From NCBI GenBank assembly GCA_028689775.1, contig JAQVCM010000009.1:62001-126000 (forward strand): DNA of 64,000 bases, written 5' to 3'. This DNA is from Crocinitomicaceae bacterium. GTDB taxonomy: Bacteria > Bacteroidota > Bacteroidia > Flavobacteriales_D > Crocinitomicaceae. The position numbers were made by a program, and so were the translations under genes. Under the pieces are notes generated by a model. The model worked only from the letters and a program-made list of their open reading frames with translations. It searched no databases and was not told where the DNA came from. Position 1 is the first letter of the stretch. Every line of letters starts with the position of its first letter. Positions 43,752 through 53,103 of the stretch are shown here, piece after piece.

Positions 43752-45896
43752 TTATTTTACTCCGTGCATCAAACGTTTGATTACTGGATTCAAAGCTGCC
43801 ACAATAATACCGGCAGAAATTGGAACAATGGTGAAAATTAAAAAGAAAATCGACATGCTGTGTTCTTGCGACACAGATTCAATCATTCCGCCTAGCGATC
43901 CCGCCAATTTATTTCCAATTGCAATTGCCAAATACCACATCCCAAACATGAAAGCAATCATTCTTGGTGGCACCAATTTACTGACGTAAGAAAGTCCAAG
44001 TGGAGATAAGAACAACTCACCCAATGTATGGAACAAATACGCTAATACGAGCCAAATCATAGATACTTTAACTGCACCTGCTGGAGCACCTGCTGGAATT
44101 GCCATTGAACCGTATGCTAAAATACCAAAACCAAGTCCCATTACAATTAATCCCAATGCATACTTGATAGAAGCGGATGGATTGTACTTACTATCCCACC
44201 ATTTGGAGAAGAAAGAAGCGAATGCAATGATGAAGAATGAATTCAAAATACTGAACCAAGAAGTGGTAATTTCAACTTTACCATCCGTCGCTCCTTTCAC
44301 AGAAGCAACAATTACTTGAGAATCTTTTGCGCCTTTTTTATAATCAGCTTTCAATTGAGAACTTGCCGTTTTATCTAAATAAATCAACCTTCCAATTTCG
44401 TCGTGAACATCTACTTTATCACCTGGTTTTAAATCTTCGTGATTTGAAATCACAGCAGATTGATCTACTACAACATCTCCTTCAGAAACTACAGTTGTTT
44501 CAGTAACTGGCTTAAAATCATACACCAATTCTCCAGCTTTGTCTTTTACTTCAGCTCCTGATTTGTCAACTTGAACGGTTTTGATGGCTTGGTAGTTAAT
44601 TTCGTACGCTTTTGAAGTGAAATCGTTGTTCAACATCCAAATTACAACTGCCCAAATACCAATAAAACTCAATGCCAATGCAATGTTAGAACCTGGAATT
44701 TTCTTATACGTTTGTTTAAACAATTTAACCAATACCCAAGAGATGATCAACAAAGGAACTACTGTCAACAACAAGTTGACGATGTTGTAAATCATCGCTT
44801 CGTTTCCAATAAATGTTCTGTTGGTATAATCTCTCGCAAATAAAACCAGTGAAGTTGCACCTTGCTCAAACGAAACGAAGAAGAAAACGGTGAAAATTGC
44901 AAAGATAATTACCGCAATCATTCGATCTCTAACGATTCTCTCGTAGCGACTGATACGCGTAATGATTAAGTACAAGAATAAAATCAAGCCAATGATGATG
45001 ATTACCAATGGACCAGGAAGTGTATCTGCACTGAAGATAAATTGTTCCGGAAGAAGATTTAATCCACCAATTTTTGAAACTGGATCGTTGATTAAGAAAA
45101 GTAAACCAATTGTAGAAGTGATGAAAATCAAAATCTTATCAACGGATGTAAATGGATTTCTTTTGTCAGCAACTGGTGTTTTATCAGATGCTGATTTGTT
45201 TTCAACTAACTCATCAGTACCGGACATCACTTCCAATTTTTTGTCAGCATCTTTCATTGGCTTAGCACCAATTTTACCGAATAACGGACCAGCTAACCAG
45301 AATTGCAAACATCCTAAAAGCATAAAAATACCTGCTAGACCGAAACCGTAACTCCATCCCACTTTTTCTCCTAAATAACCACAAAGCATCATTCCTAAGA
45401 ACGCACCTGAGTTTACACCCATGTAGAAAATCGTGTAAGCACCATCTTTTTTCTCTGGTAAGTCTTTGTACATCTCAGAAATGATGGAGGTAATGTTTGG
45501 TTTAAAGAAACCTGTTCCTAAAACCAACAAAGCCAATCCAGCATACAAAGAAATTTCTGTTTCTAAGGCCATTGCTGCGTGACCTAAAGTCATTACAACA
45601 CATCCAATAATTACTGCATTTCTATAACCTGTAAAACGGTCAGCAATCATACCACCCAAAATTGGAGTTAAGTATAAAAGTCCGGCGTATGTACCGAAAA
45701 GTGCACCCGCGTTTGCAGCGCTCCATTCCCAACCGGGATTAGAACCGATTACGGCCATCGTTAAAAAGTTTATCAATAAAATTCGCATTCCGTAGAAGGA
45801 GAACCGTTCCCACATTTCTGTGAAAAACAGAATAAACAATCCTTGCGGATGTCCTAAAACGGTTGAACTAAACATGTCATTTGATGCTGGTTTCAT
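43752..45896 (-). CDS. Large POT-family peptide transporter with soluble insertion
   Basis: A 714-residue member of the same family: EMWERFSFYGMRI at about 28-40, GTGFFKPNITSIISEMY at about 127-143, LFLSPLGLSYVSKLVPP near the end. It is about 190 residues longer than its partner. The extra sequence includes a soluble charged insertion at about residues 423-545, between two helices, with repeats of short beta-prone segments (VYDFKPVTETTVVSEGD; LKPGDKVDVHDEIGRLIYLD). A cytoplasmic linker at about 205-250 is also expanded. It is the first gene of the pair. Confidence 0.92.
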   Translation of the reverse strand: MKPASNDMFSSTVLGHPQGLFILFFTEMWERFSFYGMRILLINFLTMAVIGSNPGWEWSAANAGALFGTYAGLLYLTPILGGMIADRFTGYRNAVIIGCVVMTLGHAAMALETEISLYAGLALLVLGTGFFKPNITSIISEMYKDLPEKKDGAYTIFYMGVNSGAFLGMMLCGYLGEKVGWSYGFGLAGIFMLLGCLQFWLAGPLFGKIGAKPMKDADKKLEVMSGTDELVENKSASDKTPVADKRNPFTSVDKILIFITSTIGLLFLINDPVSKIGGLNLLPEQFIFSADTLPGPLVIIIIGLILFLYLIITRISRYERIVRDRMIAVIIFAIFTVFFFVSFEQGATSLVLFARDYTNRTFIGNEAMIYNIVNLLLTVVPLLIISWVLVKLFKQTYKKIPGSNIALALSFIGIWAVVIWMLNNDFTSKAYEINYQAIKTVQVDKSGAEVKDKAGELVYDFKPVTETTVVSEGDVVVDQSAVISNHEDLKPGDKVDVHDEIGRLIYLDKTASSQLKADYKKGAKDSQVIVASVKGATDGKVEITTSWFSILNSFFIIAFASFFSKWWDSKYNPSASIKYALGLIVMGLGFGILAYGSMAIPAGAPAGAVKVSMIWLVLAYLFHTLGELFLSPLGLSYVSKLVPPRMIAFMFGMWYLAIAIGNKLAGSLGGMIESVSQEHSMSIFFLIFTIVPISAGIIVAALNPVIKRLMHGVK

Positions 45897-46309
45897 AAAG
45901 CTTATTTAATTTTTTAAATTTAATTTCAAAAAAACAGATTTTCTTTTTTAAAGATTTTAACATTCTTTAAGGCGTGAAAATATAAATTATATTTTAACAA
46001 TAGCCACTTTTTCGGCACTTTGTGTATATTCTGTTTTAAATGTTGATTAATTTTTTGCTAGATTTCGCTTTCAAGAGAGAATTCCTTGAACTCCCTTTTA
46101 CAGGAATAAAATTCTATTTTCAGCAAGCTTGAATAACAAAGACAAGCTTCACGCTACTCAACAACAAAGCCTTACTTCTTCCATCCATCCTTTTAAAAGT
46201 TGGAAGTGATTTTCAAAATTCTTTCATCTCATTTGAAAAACAAGAGATAAAATCAATAAAAACGATGACTTCAAATAAAAAATCAATCCTTCTTTCCTAA
46301 CTTTATAAA
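45897..46309. other. 413-base divergent intergenic region
   Basis: Very AT-rich spacer between the POT operon (minus) and the TatD gene (plus). A TATATTTTC near 45988-45996 on the minus strand is a weak -7 candidate for the POT pair, and TAACTTTA at 46298-46305, just before the TatD ATG, is one base from consensus. I see no convincing gene or structured RNA here. Confidence 0.4.
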
Positions 46310-46945
46310 ATGTTTATCAACATACATACGCATCTTTTACATCATCAAGATATAGAAATTCTCAATTTAGAGGATGCAAAAGAACTTGGTTCATCCTTTT
46401 CAGCAGGCATTCATCCAAATCAAGCACATCATCTTGAGCTCGATTACGATGTGCTTGTCAAAAATAGTTCACACGAAAATTGCCTGGCGATTGGTGAATG
46501 TGGATTGGACAAAATCATCTCTACTCCTTTTCATGTGCAAACGCTCGTTTTTAAAAAGCAAATTGAGCTTAGTGAACGCGAGAATTTACCTTTGATATTA
46601 CACTGTGTGAAAGCTTGGAATGAAGTTTTGCTTGTAAAAAAAGAAATGAAAGCAAACCAAACATGGATTTTTCACGGCTTTAGAAAAACTGCACTTTTAG
46701 AAAGTGTTTTAGAAAACAAGTTGATGGTAAGCATCGGAACACCTTTATTATACGATCTCAAACTTCAAGAAATATTTCCGAAAATTCCTCTTGAAAAACT
46801 CTTTTTAGAAACAGATTCCGATGATCGGTTTTCAATTGAAGAAGTTTATAAGAAGGCGGCAGAACTGAAAGGAATCCCATTAGCTGTTTTAAAAAATCAA
46901 ATTTTAGAAAATTTCAAACGCGTTTTTACTAAATTCAAAACCTAG
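46310..46945 (+). CDS. TatD-family metal-dependent hydrolase
   Basis: TIM-barrel DNase/deacylase family member of 211 residues, shorter than the usual 255-265. It opens with metal ligands in INIHTHLL (His6, His8), continues SAGIHPNQAH, AIGECGLDK (Glu), LPLILHCVKAW (His), WIFHGFRKT (His) and LFLETDSDD (Asp), so all metal-binding positions are kept despite the shortened loops. The known activities of the family are 3'-5' exonuclease/DNase; the substrate here is unknown. Confidence 0.88.
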   Translation: MFINIHTHLLHHQDIEILNLEDAKELGSSFSAGIHPNQAHHLELDYDVLVKNSSHENCLAIGECGLDKIISTPFHVQTLVFKKQIELSERENLPLILHCVKAWNEVLLVKKEMKANQTWIFHGFRKTALLESVLENKLMVSIGTPLLYDLKLQEIFPKIPLEKLFLETDSDDRFSIEEVYKKAAELKGIPLAVLKNQILENFKRVFTKFKT

Positions 46946-47015
46946 AATAAATCACGAAAAGCTGCAATTCAAAAGAATTTTCAGAGAATCACTTTCATCT
47001 AGTTGATATATATTC

Positions 47016-47023
47016 TAATTTTG
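47016..47023 (+). promoter_or_regulatory. TAnnTTTG -7 box for tcdA
   Basis: TAATTTTG, 15 bases before the ATG at 47039. This supports 47039 over an upstream in-frame start at 47003. Confidence 0.6.
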
Positions 47024-47038
47024 CCGAAAAAAAATTCA

Positions 47039-47785
47039 ATGGCAAACTGGCAAGAACGAACAGAATTATTAATCGGTGAAGAAAGTCAAGAACGATTAAA
47101 CAAAGCACATGTCTTAATTGTAGGTCTTGGCGGTGTTGGTTCCTATGCTGCAGAATTCATTGCAAGAGCTGGAATTGGAAAAATCACCTTGATTGATGGC
47201 GATTCGTTTGACATCAGCAACAAAAACCGTCAGTTAACCGCCTTGGATTCGACCATTGGCAGAAATAAAGCAGTCGTTTTAGCAGAGCGATTGCGAGACA
47301 TTAATCCAGAAATTGAACTAAATGTCATCGAAGAATTCATAATTCCAGAACGAGTTTGGGAAATCTTGAAAGAATTTAAACCAGATTATGTGATGGATTG
47401 CATCGATTCCGTTTCACCAAAACTAGAGTGGATCATTGCATCGAAACGCTTGAAAATAAAAATAATAACGCACCTTGGTGCAGGTGGAAAAACAGATCCT
47501 TCCACGGTTTCCGTTGTCAAGTTACATCAAACACACAATTGCAAACTGGCAGTACATTTAAAAAAGAGATTGAAACGAAAAGAAATAGATTTCAGAAAGA
47601 TCAAAGCTGTTTTCTCGTCTGAATTACAATTAAAATCTTCGTTGGAAATGACCGATGGTGCGAACTTTAAACGTTCCTATTACGGAACAATCAGTTACAT
47701 GCCAGCACTCTTTGGTTTACATGGAGCGGCAGAAGTAATTCGATATCTTAAAACAGAAAAACCATCAAAAATTGAAGTGGAGTAA
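47039..47785 (+). CDS. tcdA: tRNA threonylcarbamoyladenosine dehydratase
   Basis: E1-like (ThiF/MoeB superfamily) enzyme that cyclises t6A37 in tRNA to ct6A using ATP. Starting at ATG 47039 (MANWQERTELLIGEE) gives 248 residues, as usual for TcdA. The nucleotide loop is VGLGGVGSYAAEFIARAG, followed by ITLIDGDSFDISNKNRQ with the adenylation Asp and Arg, then VMDCIDSVSPK and THLGAGGKTDP. The partner CsdE/CsdL sulfur genes are not adjacent. It has its own -7 box. Confidence 0.9.
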   Translation: MANWQERTELLIGEESQERLNKAHVLIVGLGGVGSYAAEFIARAGIGKITLIDGDSFDISNKNRQLTALDSTIGRNKAVVLAERLRDINPEIELNVIEEFIIPERVWEILKEFKPDYVMDCIDSVSPKLEWIIASKRLKIKIITHLGAGGKTDPSTVSVVKLHQTHNCKLAVHLKKRLKRKEIDFRKIKAVFSSELQLKSSLEMTDGANFKRSYYGTISYMPALFGLHGAAEVIRYLKTEKPSKIEVE

Positions 47786-47839
47786 AAGTCATTCAAATTT
47801 CACTAATTTTACAAAATAACATTGATTAAAAAATAAATT

Positions 47840-48655
47840 ATGTCAGTTCATAAAAACATTAAACGCGTCACTACAAACGTTCTTCAAGAAATGAAAAATT
47901 CTGGAGAGAAAATTTCCATGCTTACGGGTTATGACTTTTCAATGGCTCGAATCATTGATGATGCGGGAATTGATGTGATTTTAGTTGGCGATTCTGCCTC
48001 AAACGTAATGGCTGGTCACGAAACAACGTTACCAATCACCTTGGATCAAATGATTTACCACGCATCTTCTGTAGTTCGTGCAGTTGAACGTGCATTGGTT
48101 GTTGTGGACATGCCATTTGGATCTTACCAAGGAAACTCGAAAGAAGCGCTTTCAAACGCCATTAAGATTATGAAAGAATCTGGAGGTCACGCCGTAAAAC
48201 TGGAAGGTGGACAAGAGATTTTGGAATCTATTCAACGTATTTTAACGGCTGGAATTCCAGTAATGGGTCATTTGGGTTTAACGCCTCAATCGATTTATAA
48301 ATTTGGAACTTACGTAGTTCGTGCCAAAGAGGAAGATGAAGCCAATCAATTGATTAGCGACGCTATAGCTTTGGAAGCCGCTGGGTGTTTTGCAATTGTT
48401 TTGGAAAAAATACCTGCTAACTTAGCGGAGAAAGTGGCTAAAACCGTATCCATTCCAATCATTGGTATTGGTGCTGGAAACGGCGTTGACGGACAAGTTT
48501 TGGTAGTACACGACATGCTGGGAATCAACAATGAATTCAATCCTCGTTTCTTGAGAAAATATAACAATTTATACGAACAAATGAAAAAATCCATTCAAGA
48601 TTACTCGAATGACGTGAAGTCAGGCGATTTTCCGAATGAGAAGGAACAGTATTAA
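47840..48655 (+). CDS. panB: 3-methyl-2-oxobutanoate hydroxymethyltransferase
   Basis: First committed step of pantothenate (coenzyme A) synthesis: ketopantoate from 2-oxoisovalerate and methylene-THF. The TIM barrel shows [38 protein letters not shown] (metal Asp), [12 protein letters not shown] (second metal Asp), [19 protein letters not shown] and the catalytic Glu in [12 protein letters not shown], then [20 protein letters not shown]. Length 271 is standard. panC is not in the window. Confidence 0.95.
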   Translation: MSVHKNIKRVTTNVLQEMKNSGEKISMLTGYDFSMARIIDDAGIDVILVGDSASNVMAGHETTLPITLDQMIYHASSVVRAVERALVVVDMPFGSYQGNSKEALSNAIKIMKESGGHAVKLEGGQEILESIQRILTAGIPVMGHLGLTPQSIYKFGTYVVRAKEEDEANQLISDAIALEAAGCFAIVLEKIPANLAEKVAKTVSIPIIGIGAGNGVDGQVLVVHDMLGINNEFNPRFLRKYNNLYEQMKKSIQDYSNDVKSGDFPNEKEQY

Positions 48656-48742
48656 ATTAGCTTCTTACATGTCGGATATATCCATTTTATTTTTATATTC
48701 GTAGGTTTCAACATATAATTCACGCTTTATCATCTTGCATAC

Positions 48743-50437
48743 TTGGAAAGATTCATCAACATACTAATCATTGACGATAATCCGACTAATCAGCGAGGTT
48801 TGAAAGAAATTCTGAACGGTGGTGGCAACAACACGCTTATTGCCAACACCGTTTATGAAGCCATCTCAATTTTAAGAAAAAAGGAAGTTGGAATTTTAAT
48901 TCTAAACATCGACTCGCCATTTTTTGGTGGAATAGAATTGCTTCAATCGCTGAAAGAAGCGAGTAACGTCAGTAACGTTTATAAAATTGTTTTAACAGAA
49001 AACACCGTTTCTGGAACCAAATTGGTCAAAGGTTTGAACGAAGGAGCGGTTGATTTTATTCAAAAACCGTTTAATCCAAATTTAATTAAGGCGAAGATTG
49101 AAGTTTATAAATCGATGTACTACAAAGACCAACGCATTGGTCAACTTCTAGAAAATATTTTTCCTGAAAAAGTATTAAACGACCTCAATTACAAAGGAAA
49201 ATTCTCACCAAAACGGATTGATAATGGCGTGGTAATGTTCACCGATTTTGTTGGTTTCTCGAACAAAGCGCGAAAAATAACGCCTTTAAAACTGCTAAAG
49301 AAACTTGAATATTATTTCACCAAGTTTGACGAAATAACTGAAAAATACAAGGTAGAAAAAATCAAAACCATTGGAGATTCCTACATGGCTTTGGCCGGAG
49401 TAAACGAAAGTGAACCAGAACCAGAAATTCGAGTTTGCTTGGCTGCCTTGGAAATGAGAGATTTCATGATCAACGAGCGCGAAGTTGCGATCGCCATGAA
49501 TAAAGATTATTGGGAAGTTCGAATTGGAATTCACGCAGGACCTTTGGTAGCTGGAATTATTGGTGCGAAAAAAATCAGTTTTGATGTTTGGGGAGATACC
49601 GTAAACATCGCATCTCGTGCTGAACAAGAGTCGGAACCAGATCGCATTCTGATAACACAAGATGTTTTCGATAAAATCGAAGATCATTTTGTGACCATTT
49701 TCCACGAAGATGTTGAAATCAAGAAAAGAGGAGGTTCTGAAATGATGTACTTTTTAGAAGAACTCAAAGAGGAATCATCAGATGAACACAATCACAAGCG
49801 TGCTCATTCAGATTTATTGCGAAAATGCAACATGACGGTGATTGATTTTCAACGCATGGAACGCACCATTTTCAATCAATTGAAATCGATGTTACCCGAA
49901 GAATTGCTGTATCATGATTTGGCGCACACAGCCAATGTAGCAAAAGCAGCGATGCGTTTGGCAAAATTAGAAGGCATTTCAAGTTACGAATCTTTACTGC
50001 TTTGTACAGCGGTGTATTTCCACGATTCAGGGTTTTTAGTGCAATACAGCCAAAATGAGAAATTTGGAATTAAACTCGCTCAAAATAAGTTGAGCGATTA
50101 TGGATATACCAAGATAGAAATCGATTTAATTTCTAAAATAATCGCATCCACAGCGTTGGATACCGAACCGGTTACGATGTTGGAAAAAATTATGTGTGAT
50201 GCCGATCACGATTATTTAGGAAGAGCAGATTACACCAACGTTGCTAAAAAACTTCGGATTGAAATGGAAAACATGGGAAAAACCTTTTCAGATTTGGAAT
50301 GGATTGATTTTCAGCTCAATTTCTTAGAAAATCAGCATCGTTATTATACGGAAACGGCTCAAAACATTCGAGATTCAGGTAAGAAAATTAGAATTCAGAC
50401 TTTGAAAACTGAAAAAGAAGAATTGATAAATTCTTAA
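48743..50437 (+). CDS. Degenerate receiver - class III nucleotidyl cyclase - HD domain fusion
   Basis: A 564-residue soluble signalling protein. Residues 5-122 are a receiver fold: the acidic pair DDN (11-13), Thr85 and Lys108 (QKPF) are kept, but the phospho-acceptor position is Asn55 (ILILNIDSP), so normal phosphorylation is unlikely. Residues about 160-345 form a class III cyclase: metal Asp168 (FTDFVGFS) and Asp212 (IGDSYMA), adenine-selecting Lys208 and Asp281 (FDVWGDTVN), and Asn288/Arg292. All catalytic positions for cAMP synthesis are present. Residues about 380-510 are an HD domain (YHDLAHTANV, VYFHDSGFL, CDADHDYLG) that could be a phosphohydrolase. The start is a TTG, since no ATG or GTG exists in this frame before the receiver. 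Its stop overlaps that of the convergent LuxR-type gene. Confidence 0.88.
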   Translation: MERFINILIIDDNPTNQRGLKEILNGGGNNTLIANTVYEAISILRKKEVGILILNIDSPFFGGIELLQSLKEASNVSNVYKIVLTENTVSGTKLVKGLNEGAVDFIQKPFNPNLIKAKIEVYKSMYYKDQRIGQLLENIFPEKVLNDLNYKGKFSPKRIDNGVVMFTDFVGFSNKARKITPLKLLKKLEYYFTKFDEITEKYKVEKIKTIGDSYMALAGVNESEPEPEIRVCLAALEMRDFMINEREVAIAMNKDYWEVRIGIHAGPLVAGIIGAKKISFDVWGDTVNIASRAEQESEPDRILITQDVFDKIEDHFVTIFHEDVEIKKRGGSEMMYFLEELKEESSDEHNHKRAHSDLLRKCNMTVIDFQRMERTIFNQLKSMLPEELLYHDLAHTANVAKAAMRLAKLEGISSYESLLLCTAVYFHDSGFLVQYSQNEKFGIKLAQNKLSDYGYTKIEIDLISKIIASTALDTEPVTMLEKIMCDADHDYLGRADYTNVAKKLRIEMENMGKTFSDLEWIDFQLNFLENQHRYYTETAQNIRDSGKKIRIQTLKTEKEELINS

Positions 50438-51108
50438 TTATCCGAAGCGAATAAAAATTTATTGGGACTTATCAAATCCGTTTTCACGGCGTACATCACA
50501 ATTCCAGCAGTATTTTTTACACCCAATTTCGCCATGATGTTCTTGCGATGCGTGTTGATGGTGTGATTACTCAGAAATAAAGTTTCCGCAATCTGAGCGT
50601 TTGTTTTCCCTTCTGCAATAAACACGATGATCTGATTTTCACGTTCGGATAATAAAACTGGTTCACAAGAAAACGATTCAAAATCGATGTCTTCCACGTT
50701 GATATGCGCTCTCTGAATGGTTTCTAACAATTGACCACAAAAAAACTTATTTCCGTTTGCTGTTTCCTTTACCGAGTTGATGATTTCAGAAATGTCACAG
50801 TCTTTCTTCACGTAACTCTTAACGCCACTTCTCAAGGCGTCAACCAAGGTCTGAGCACTTTGTTCTGGAGTGATTGCAACAAATTTCACATTTGGAAATT
50901 TAGAGATTACTTTGGGGATGATGTCGATGCTAAAGCCTGGCGAAGTATAATCAATGAGAACGATGTCTGTACCAAAATTAGCAACCAAAGAAAATAACAC
51001 ATCACTAGAAGTTGCCTCTCCAACAATTTCTATATTGGATTCATTGTTGAGCACTGTGCGCATTCCAACTCGAACCAATTCGTTACTATCTGCTAAGATT
51101 ATCTTCAT
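50434..51108 (-). CDS. NarL/LuxR-type response regulator
   Basis: A 224-residue two-domain transcription factor. The receiver (about 1-120) has the acidic Asp in LADSNELV, the phospho-acceptor Asp in IVLIDYTSPG (about 52), and Lys in SYVKKD. The C-terminal LuxR helix-turn-helix (about 150-215) reads LSERENQIIVFIAEGKTNAQ and FLSNHTINTHRKNIMAKLGV. Unlike the neighbouring cyclase's receiver this one is intact. The two genes converge and share a 4-base TTAA at their stops. No cognate kinase is adjacent. Confidence 0.9.
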   Translation of the reverse strand: MKIILADSNELVRVGMRTVLNNESNIEIVGEATSSDVLFSLVANFGTDIVLIDYTSPGFSIDIIPKVISKFPNVKFVAITPEQSAQTLVDALRSGVKSYVKKDCDISEIINSVKETANGNKFFCGQLLETIQRAHINVEDIDFESFSCEPVLLSERENQIIVFIAEGKTNAQIAETLFLSNHTINTHRKNIMAKLGVKNTAGIVMYAVKTDLISPNKFLFASDN

Positions 51109-51127
51109 TTAGAATGATTATAAACAA

Positions 51128-51135
51128 CAAATATA
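51128..51135 (-). promoter_or_regulatory. TAnnTTTG -7 box for the LuxR-type regulator
   Basis: TATATTTG on the minus strand, 19 bases upstream of the ATG at 51108. Confidence 0.6.
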
Positions 51136-51197
51136 CAAAGTAATCAAAGAAACGCGTGAAATAATCCAATTTATATCAAAAATGAGTAAAAATAAGA

Positions 51198-52118
51198 TTA
51201 ATAGCGCATGTGTCTTTCCACTTTTTCAGGATAAATATCTTCGATAACCACCAAGATACCAGTCTCTTCAACAGCTCCAAACTCTTTGTTAATGGCAGTT
51301 CCAAAAGTTTTCATCGAATCAGAAAGATTCATGTAAATATTCACCAAAGGTGGAACAAACTCCCCTCTTTCGCGCACAAAACTATTCAAAACCTTAAAAC
51401 CTTCTTTAAAGTTCAATCCCGCTAAGGAAGGGAAATCAGTAGGTTTTGATTCAATGATTAACGGCGAAATGGTTTCCATCAGACCTTCGGTATCTGGAAA
51501 ATAATGTTGCATGAAATGCAGTAAAAAATCTCTCGATTCGCGGTTATAACTTGGATACATCGTTACTTTTCCGAAGAAATATTTCATTGCTGGATTCTCT
51601 TTCGAGATTGCTCCTAGCCCATCCCAAATGTTATCCAAAGCAAAAAGTCCTTTTCGAGGATTTACGGATGGCTGAAAATTAGGTTGAACCCAACTTCTAC
51701 CCAATTCAATGGTAAACGGTAAATATTCTTTAATAAATCGATCCGAAAAATCGAAATAATGATGCGTCGAAAGGTGAATTTCTCCCGTTTCCTGATCAAT
51801 TGCGTCGTCGCAAAGCATATAGCGATACCCTCCAATAATTTCCTCATCCTCAGGTGACCAAACAATCAGTTGCTCGTAGCAAATCTCATTGGTATCATAT
51901 TCATCTAAGTCCAAAGGCAAACCGGTTCCTCCGCCAGAAGCTCGAAAAGTAACTTCTCTCAAGCGTCCAATTTCCTGCACCACATTTGGTGCATTGTGCT
52001 GATTTACAATGTATATTTCATTTTCACCTTTGCGCGTCGTTCGAACAAAACGTTCGGCTGATAATTCTTTCTTCAGAATTTCACGATCGATTGGGGCTAT
52101 AATTGGAGCTTCGCTCAT
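51198..52118 (-). CDS. GNAT-type N-acyltransferase (GlsB/OlsB-like)
   Basis: A 306-residue acyl-ACP-dependent N-acyltransferase related to OlsB and to GlsB, the first enzyme of glycine-lipid synthesis in Bacteroides. Residues about 40-200 hold the GNAT fold: EIGRLREVTFRASGGGTG, EEIIGGYRYML, and IELGRSWVQPNFQP. The C-terminal part contains ALDNIWDGLGA and KYFFGKVTMYPSY, typical of this hemolysin-like family. It is the second gene of a pair with the acyltransferase, 4 bases downstream. Glycine rather than ornithine as acceptor is inferred from the phylum. Confidence 0.85.
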   Translation of the reverse strand: MSEAPIIAPIDREILKKELSAERFVRTTRKGENEIYIVNQHNAPNVVQEIGRLREVTFRASGGGTGLPLDLDEYDTNEICYEQLIVWSPEDEEIIGGYRYMLCDDAIDQETGEIHLSTHHYFDFSDRFIKEYLPFTIELGRSWVQPNFQPSVNPRKGLFALDNIWDGLGAISKENPAMKYFFGKVTMYPSYNRESRDFLLHFMQHYFPDTEGLMETISPLIIESKPTDFPSLAGLNFKEGFKVLNSFVRERGEFVPPLVNIYMNLSDSMKTFGTAINKEFGAVEETGILVVIEDIYPEKVERHMRY

Positions 52119-52122
52119 AGTT

Positions 52123-52941
52123 TTATTTTTTAGCTAGTTCGTACACCTTTTCCTTGACCATAGCGGCTAATTTCCTGGTTGACTTGGTAGTATCTATATC
52201 TTGAATGGGAATGGGTTCACCAATCTTAAAAGTAATTTTCACGTTGCGTTGTTTAAACAACTCGTTCACCAAATATAACATCTCAAAATTAACTTTGATG
52301 CCTAAAAACTTTCTAAGGTTTGCAAGTCTATAGAAAAAATTGGACAATTTCCCGTCGATGTATATTGGAATGATTGGATTTTGATGTTTGATCGATAAAT
52401 CAATGAACATTTTTTTCCATTCTAAATCAAGTACTTCGCCTTTTACTTTTCGGCTGACTAATCCGGCAGGAAAAACACCGACGAGGTTGTTTGAATCAAA
52501 TACGTCATCAATCATTTTCAAGGTATTGACGTTGAGTTTCCCGTGTTTATTTACACCGACAAACATGTTTTCCATGCTTTTTAAATTCAGCAACAAGTCG
52601 TTGACGATAAACTTAATATCCGTTCTTTTCTCCTTCAAAGCATCTACCAATGCAATTGCATCCATTCCACCCAAAGGATGATTCATCGCAAGCGTTGCGC
52701 CGCCTTCCAAAGGAATGTTTTCAATTCCTTCTACCGCTATTTGAATGTTGAAATGTTCCATGATTCCCTCACAAAAATCAACACCTTTGGCGTCTTTGTA
52801 TTTTTCAATGATTGCGTTGACTTCATCTTGATGAAAGATTTTTTCAAGATATCGAATCACAAATCCAGGGAGCCAATTCAACAACTTTGGATTTTTACTT
52901 CGTATTAAATCTCTTACATTTATAAAATCTTTTTCCTTCAT
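52123..52941 (-). CDS. PlsC-like O-acyltransferase (GlsA/OlsA-like)
   Basis: A 272-residue membrane-associated acyltransferase. The catalytic motif is NHPLGGMD (His88 to Asp94), one residue longer than the classic H-x4-D of PlsC but as in the lysophospholipid-like acyltransferases paired with GNAT enzymes. Further blocks are VGVNKHGK, VFPAGLVSRK (the FPEG-like block) and NPIIPIYIDG. It would acylate the monoacyl product of the neighbouring GNAT enzyme. It is the first gene of the pair and has a good promoter upstream. Confidence 0.85.
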   Translation of the reverse strand: MKEKDFINVRDLIRSKNPKLLNWLPGFVIRYLEKIFHQDEVNAIIEKYKDAKGVDFCEGIMEHFNIQIAVEGIENIPLEGGATLAMNHPLGGMDAIALVDALKEKRTDIKFIVNDLLLNLKSMENMFVGVNKHGKLNVNTLKMIDDVFDSNNLVGVFPAGLVSRKVKGEVLDLEWKKMFIDLSIKHQNPIIPIYIDGKLSNFFYRLANLRKFLGIKVNFEMLYLVNELFKQRNVKITFKIGEPIPIQDIDTTKSTRKLAAMVKEKVYELAKK

Positions 52942-52984
52942 AAGTCTCTAAAAGTACTGAAAAGACAGTCTTAATTTATTAAAA

Positions 52985-53016
52985 CAAAGATAATTTTTTT
53001 AAATTCATTTCTCAAA
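52985..53016 (-). promoter_or_regulatory. Promoter of the acyltransferase pair
   Basis: On the minus strand TTTG (53013-53016), a 20-base spacer, then TATCTTTG (52985-52992), about 44 bases upstream of the ATG at 52941. One of the best promoters in the window. Confidence 0.7.
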
Positions 53017-53023
53017 GCTTTAC

Positions 53024-53053
53024 TTGGATTATCTCTCTTTTAGGATAATCCAA
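53024..53053 (-). terminator. Hairpin after the radical SAM gene
   Basis: TTGGATTATC (53024-53033) and GATAATCCAA (53044-53053) form a perfect 10-bp stem. It lies 50-80 bases past the radical SAM stop and just upstream of the acyltransferase -33 element. No T-run follows, so it may instead be an operator. Confidence 0.4.
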
Positions 53054-53103
53054 CGGTGTAAAACGTGTATTTTAATTCAAAAAAAATAGTTGACTATCAA
53101 AAA

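Noticed and set aside
40300-46000. Prophage or integrated element at 40-46 kb
   Set aside because: No integrase, att repeats, structural phage genes or tRNA; only isolated remnants next to normal transporter genes.
48743-51108. Cyclic-nucleotide anti-phage system (CBASS or Pycsar like)
   Set aside because: The cyclase is a receiver-HD signalling fusion, and no effector with a nuclease, TIR, transmembrane or phospholipase domain lies next to it; the neighbour is an ordinary response regulator.
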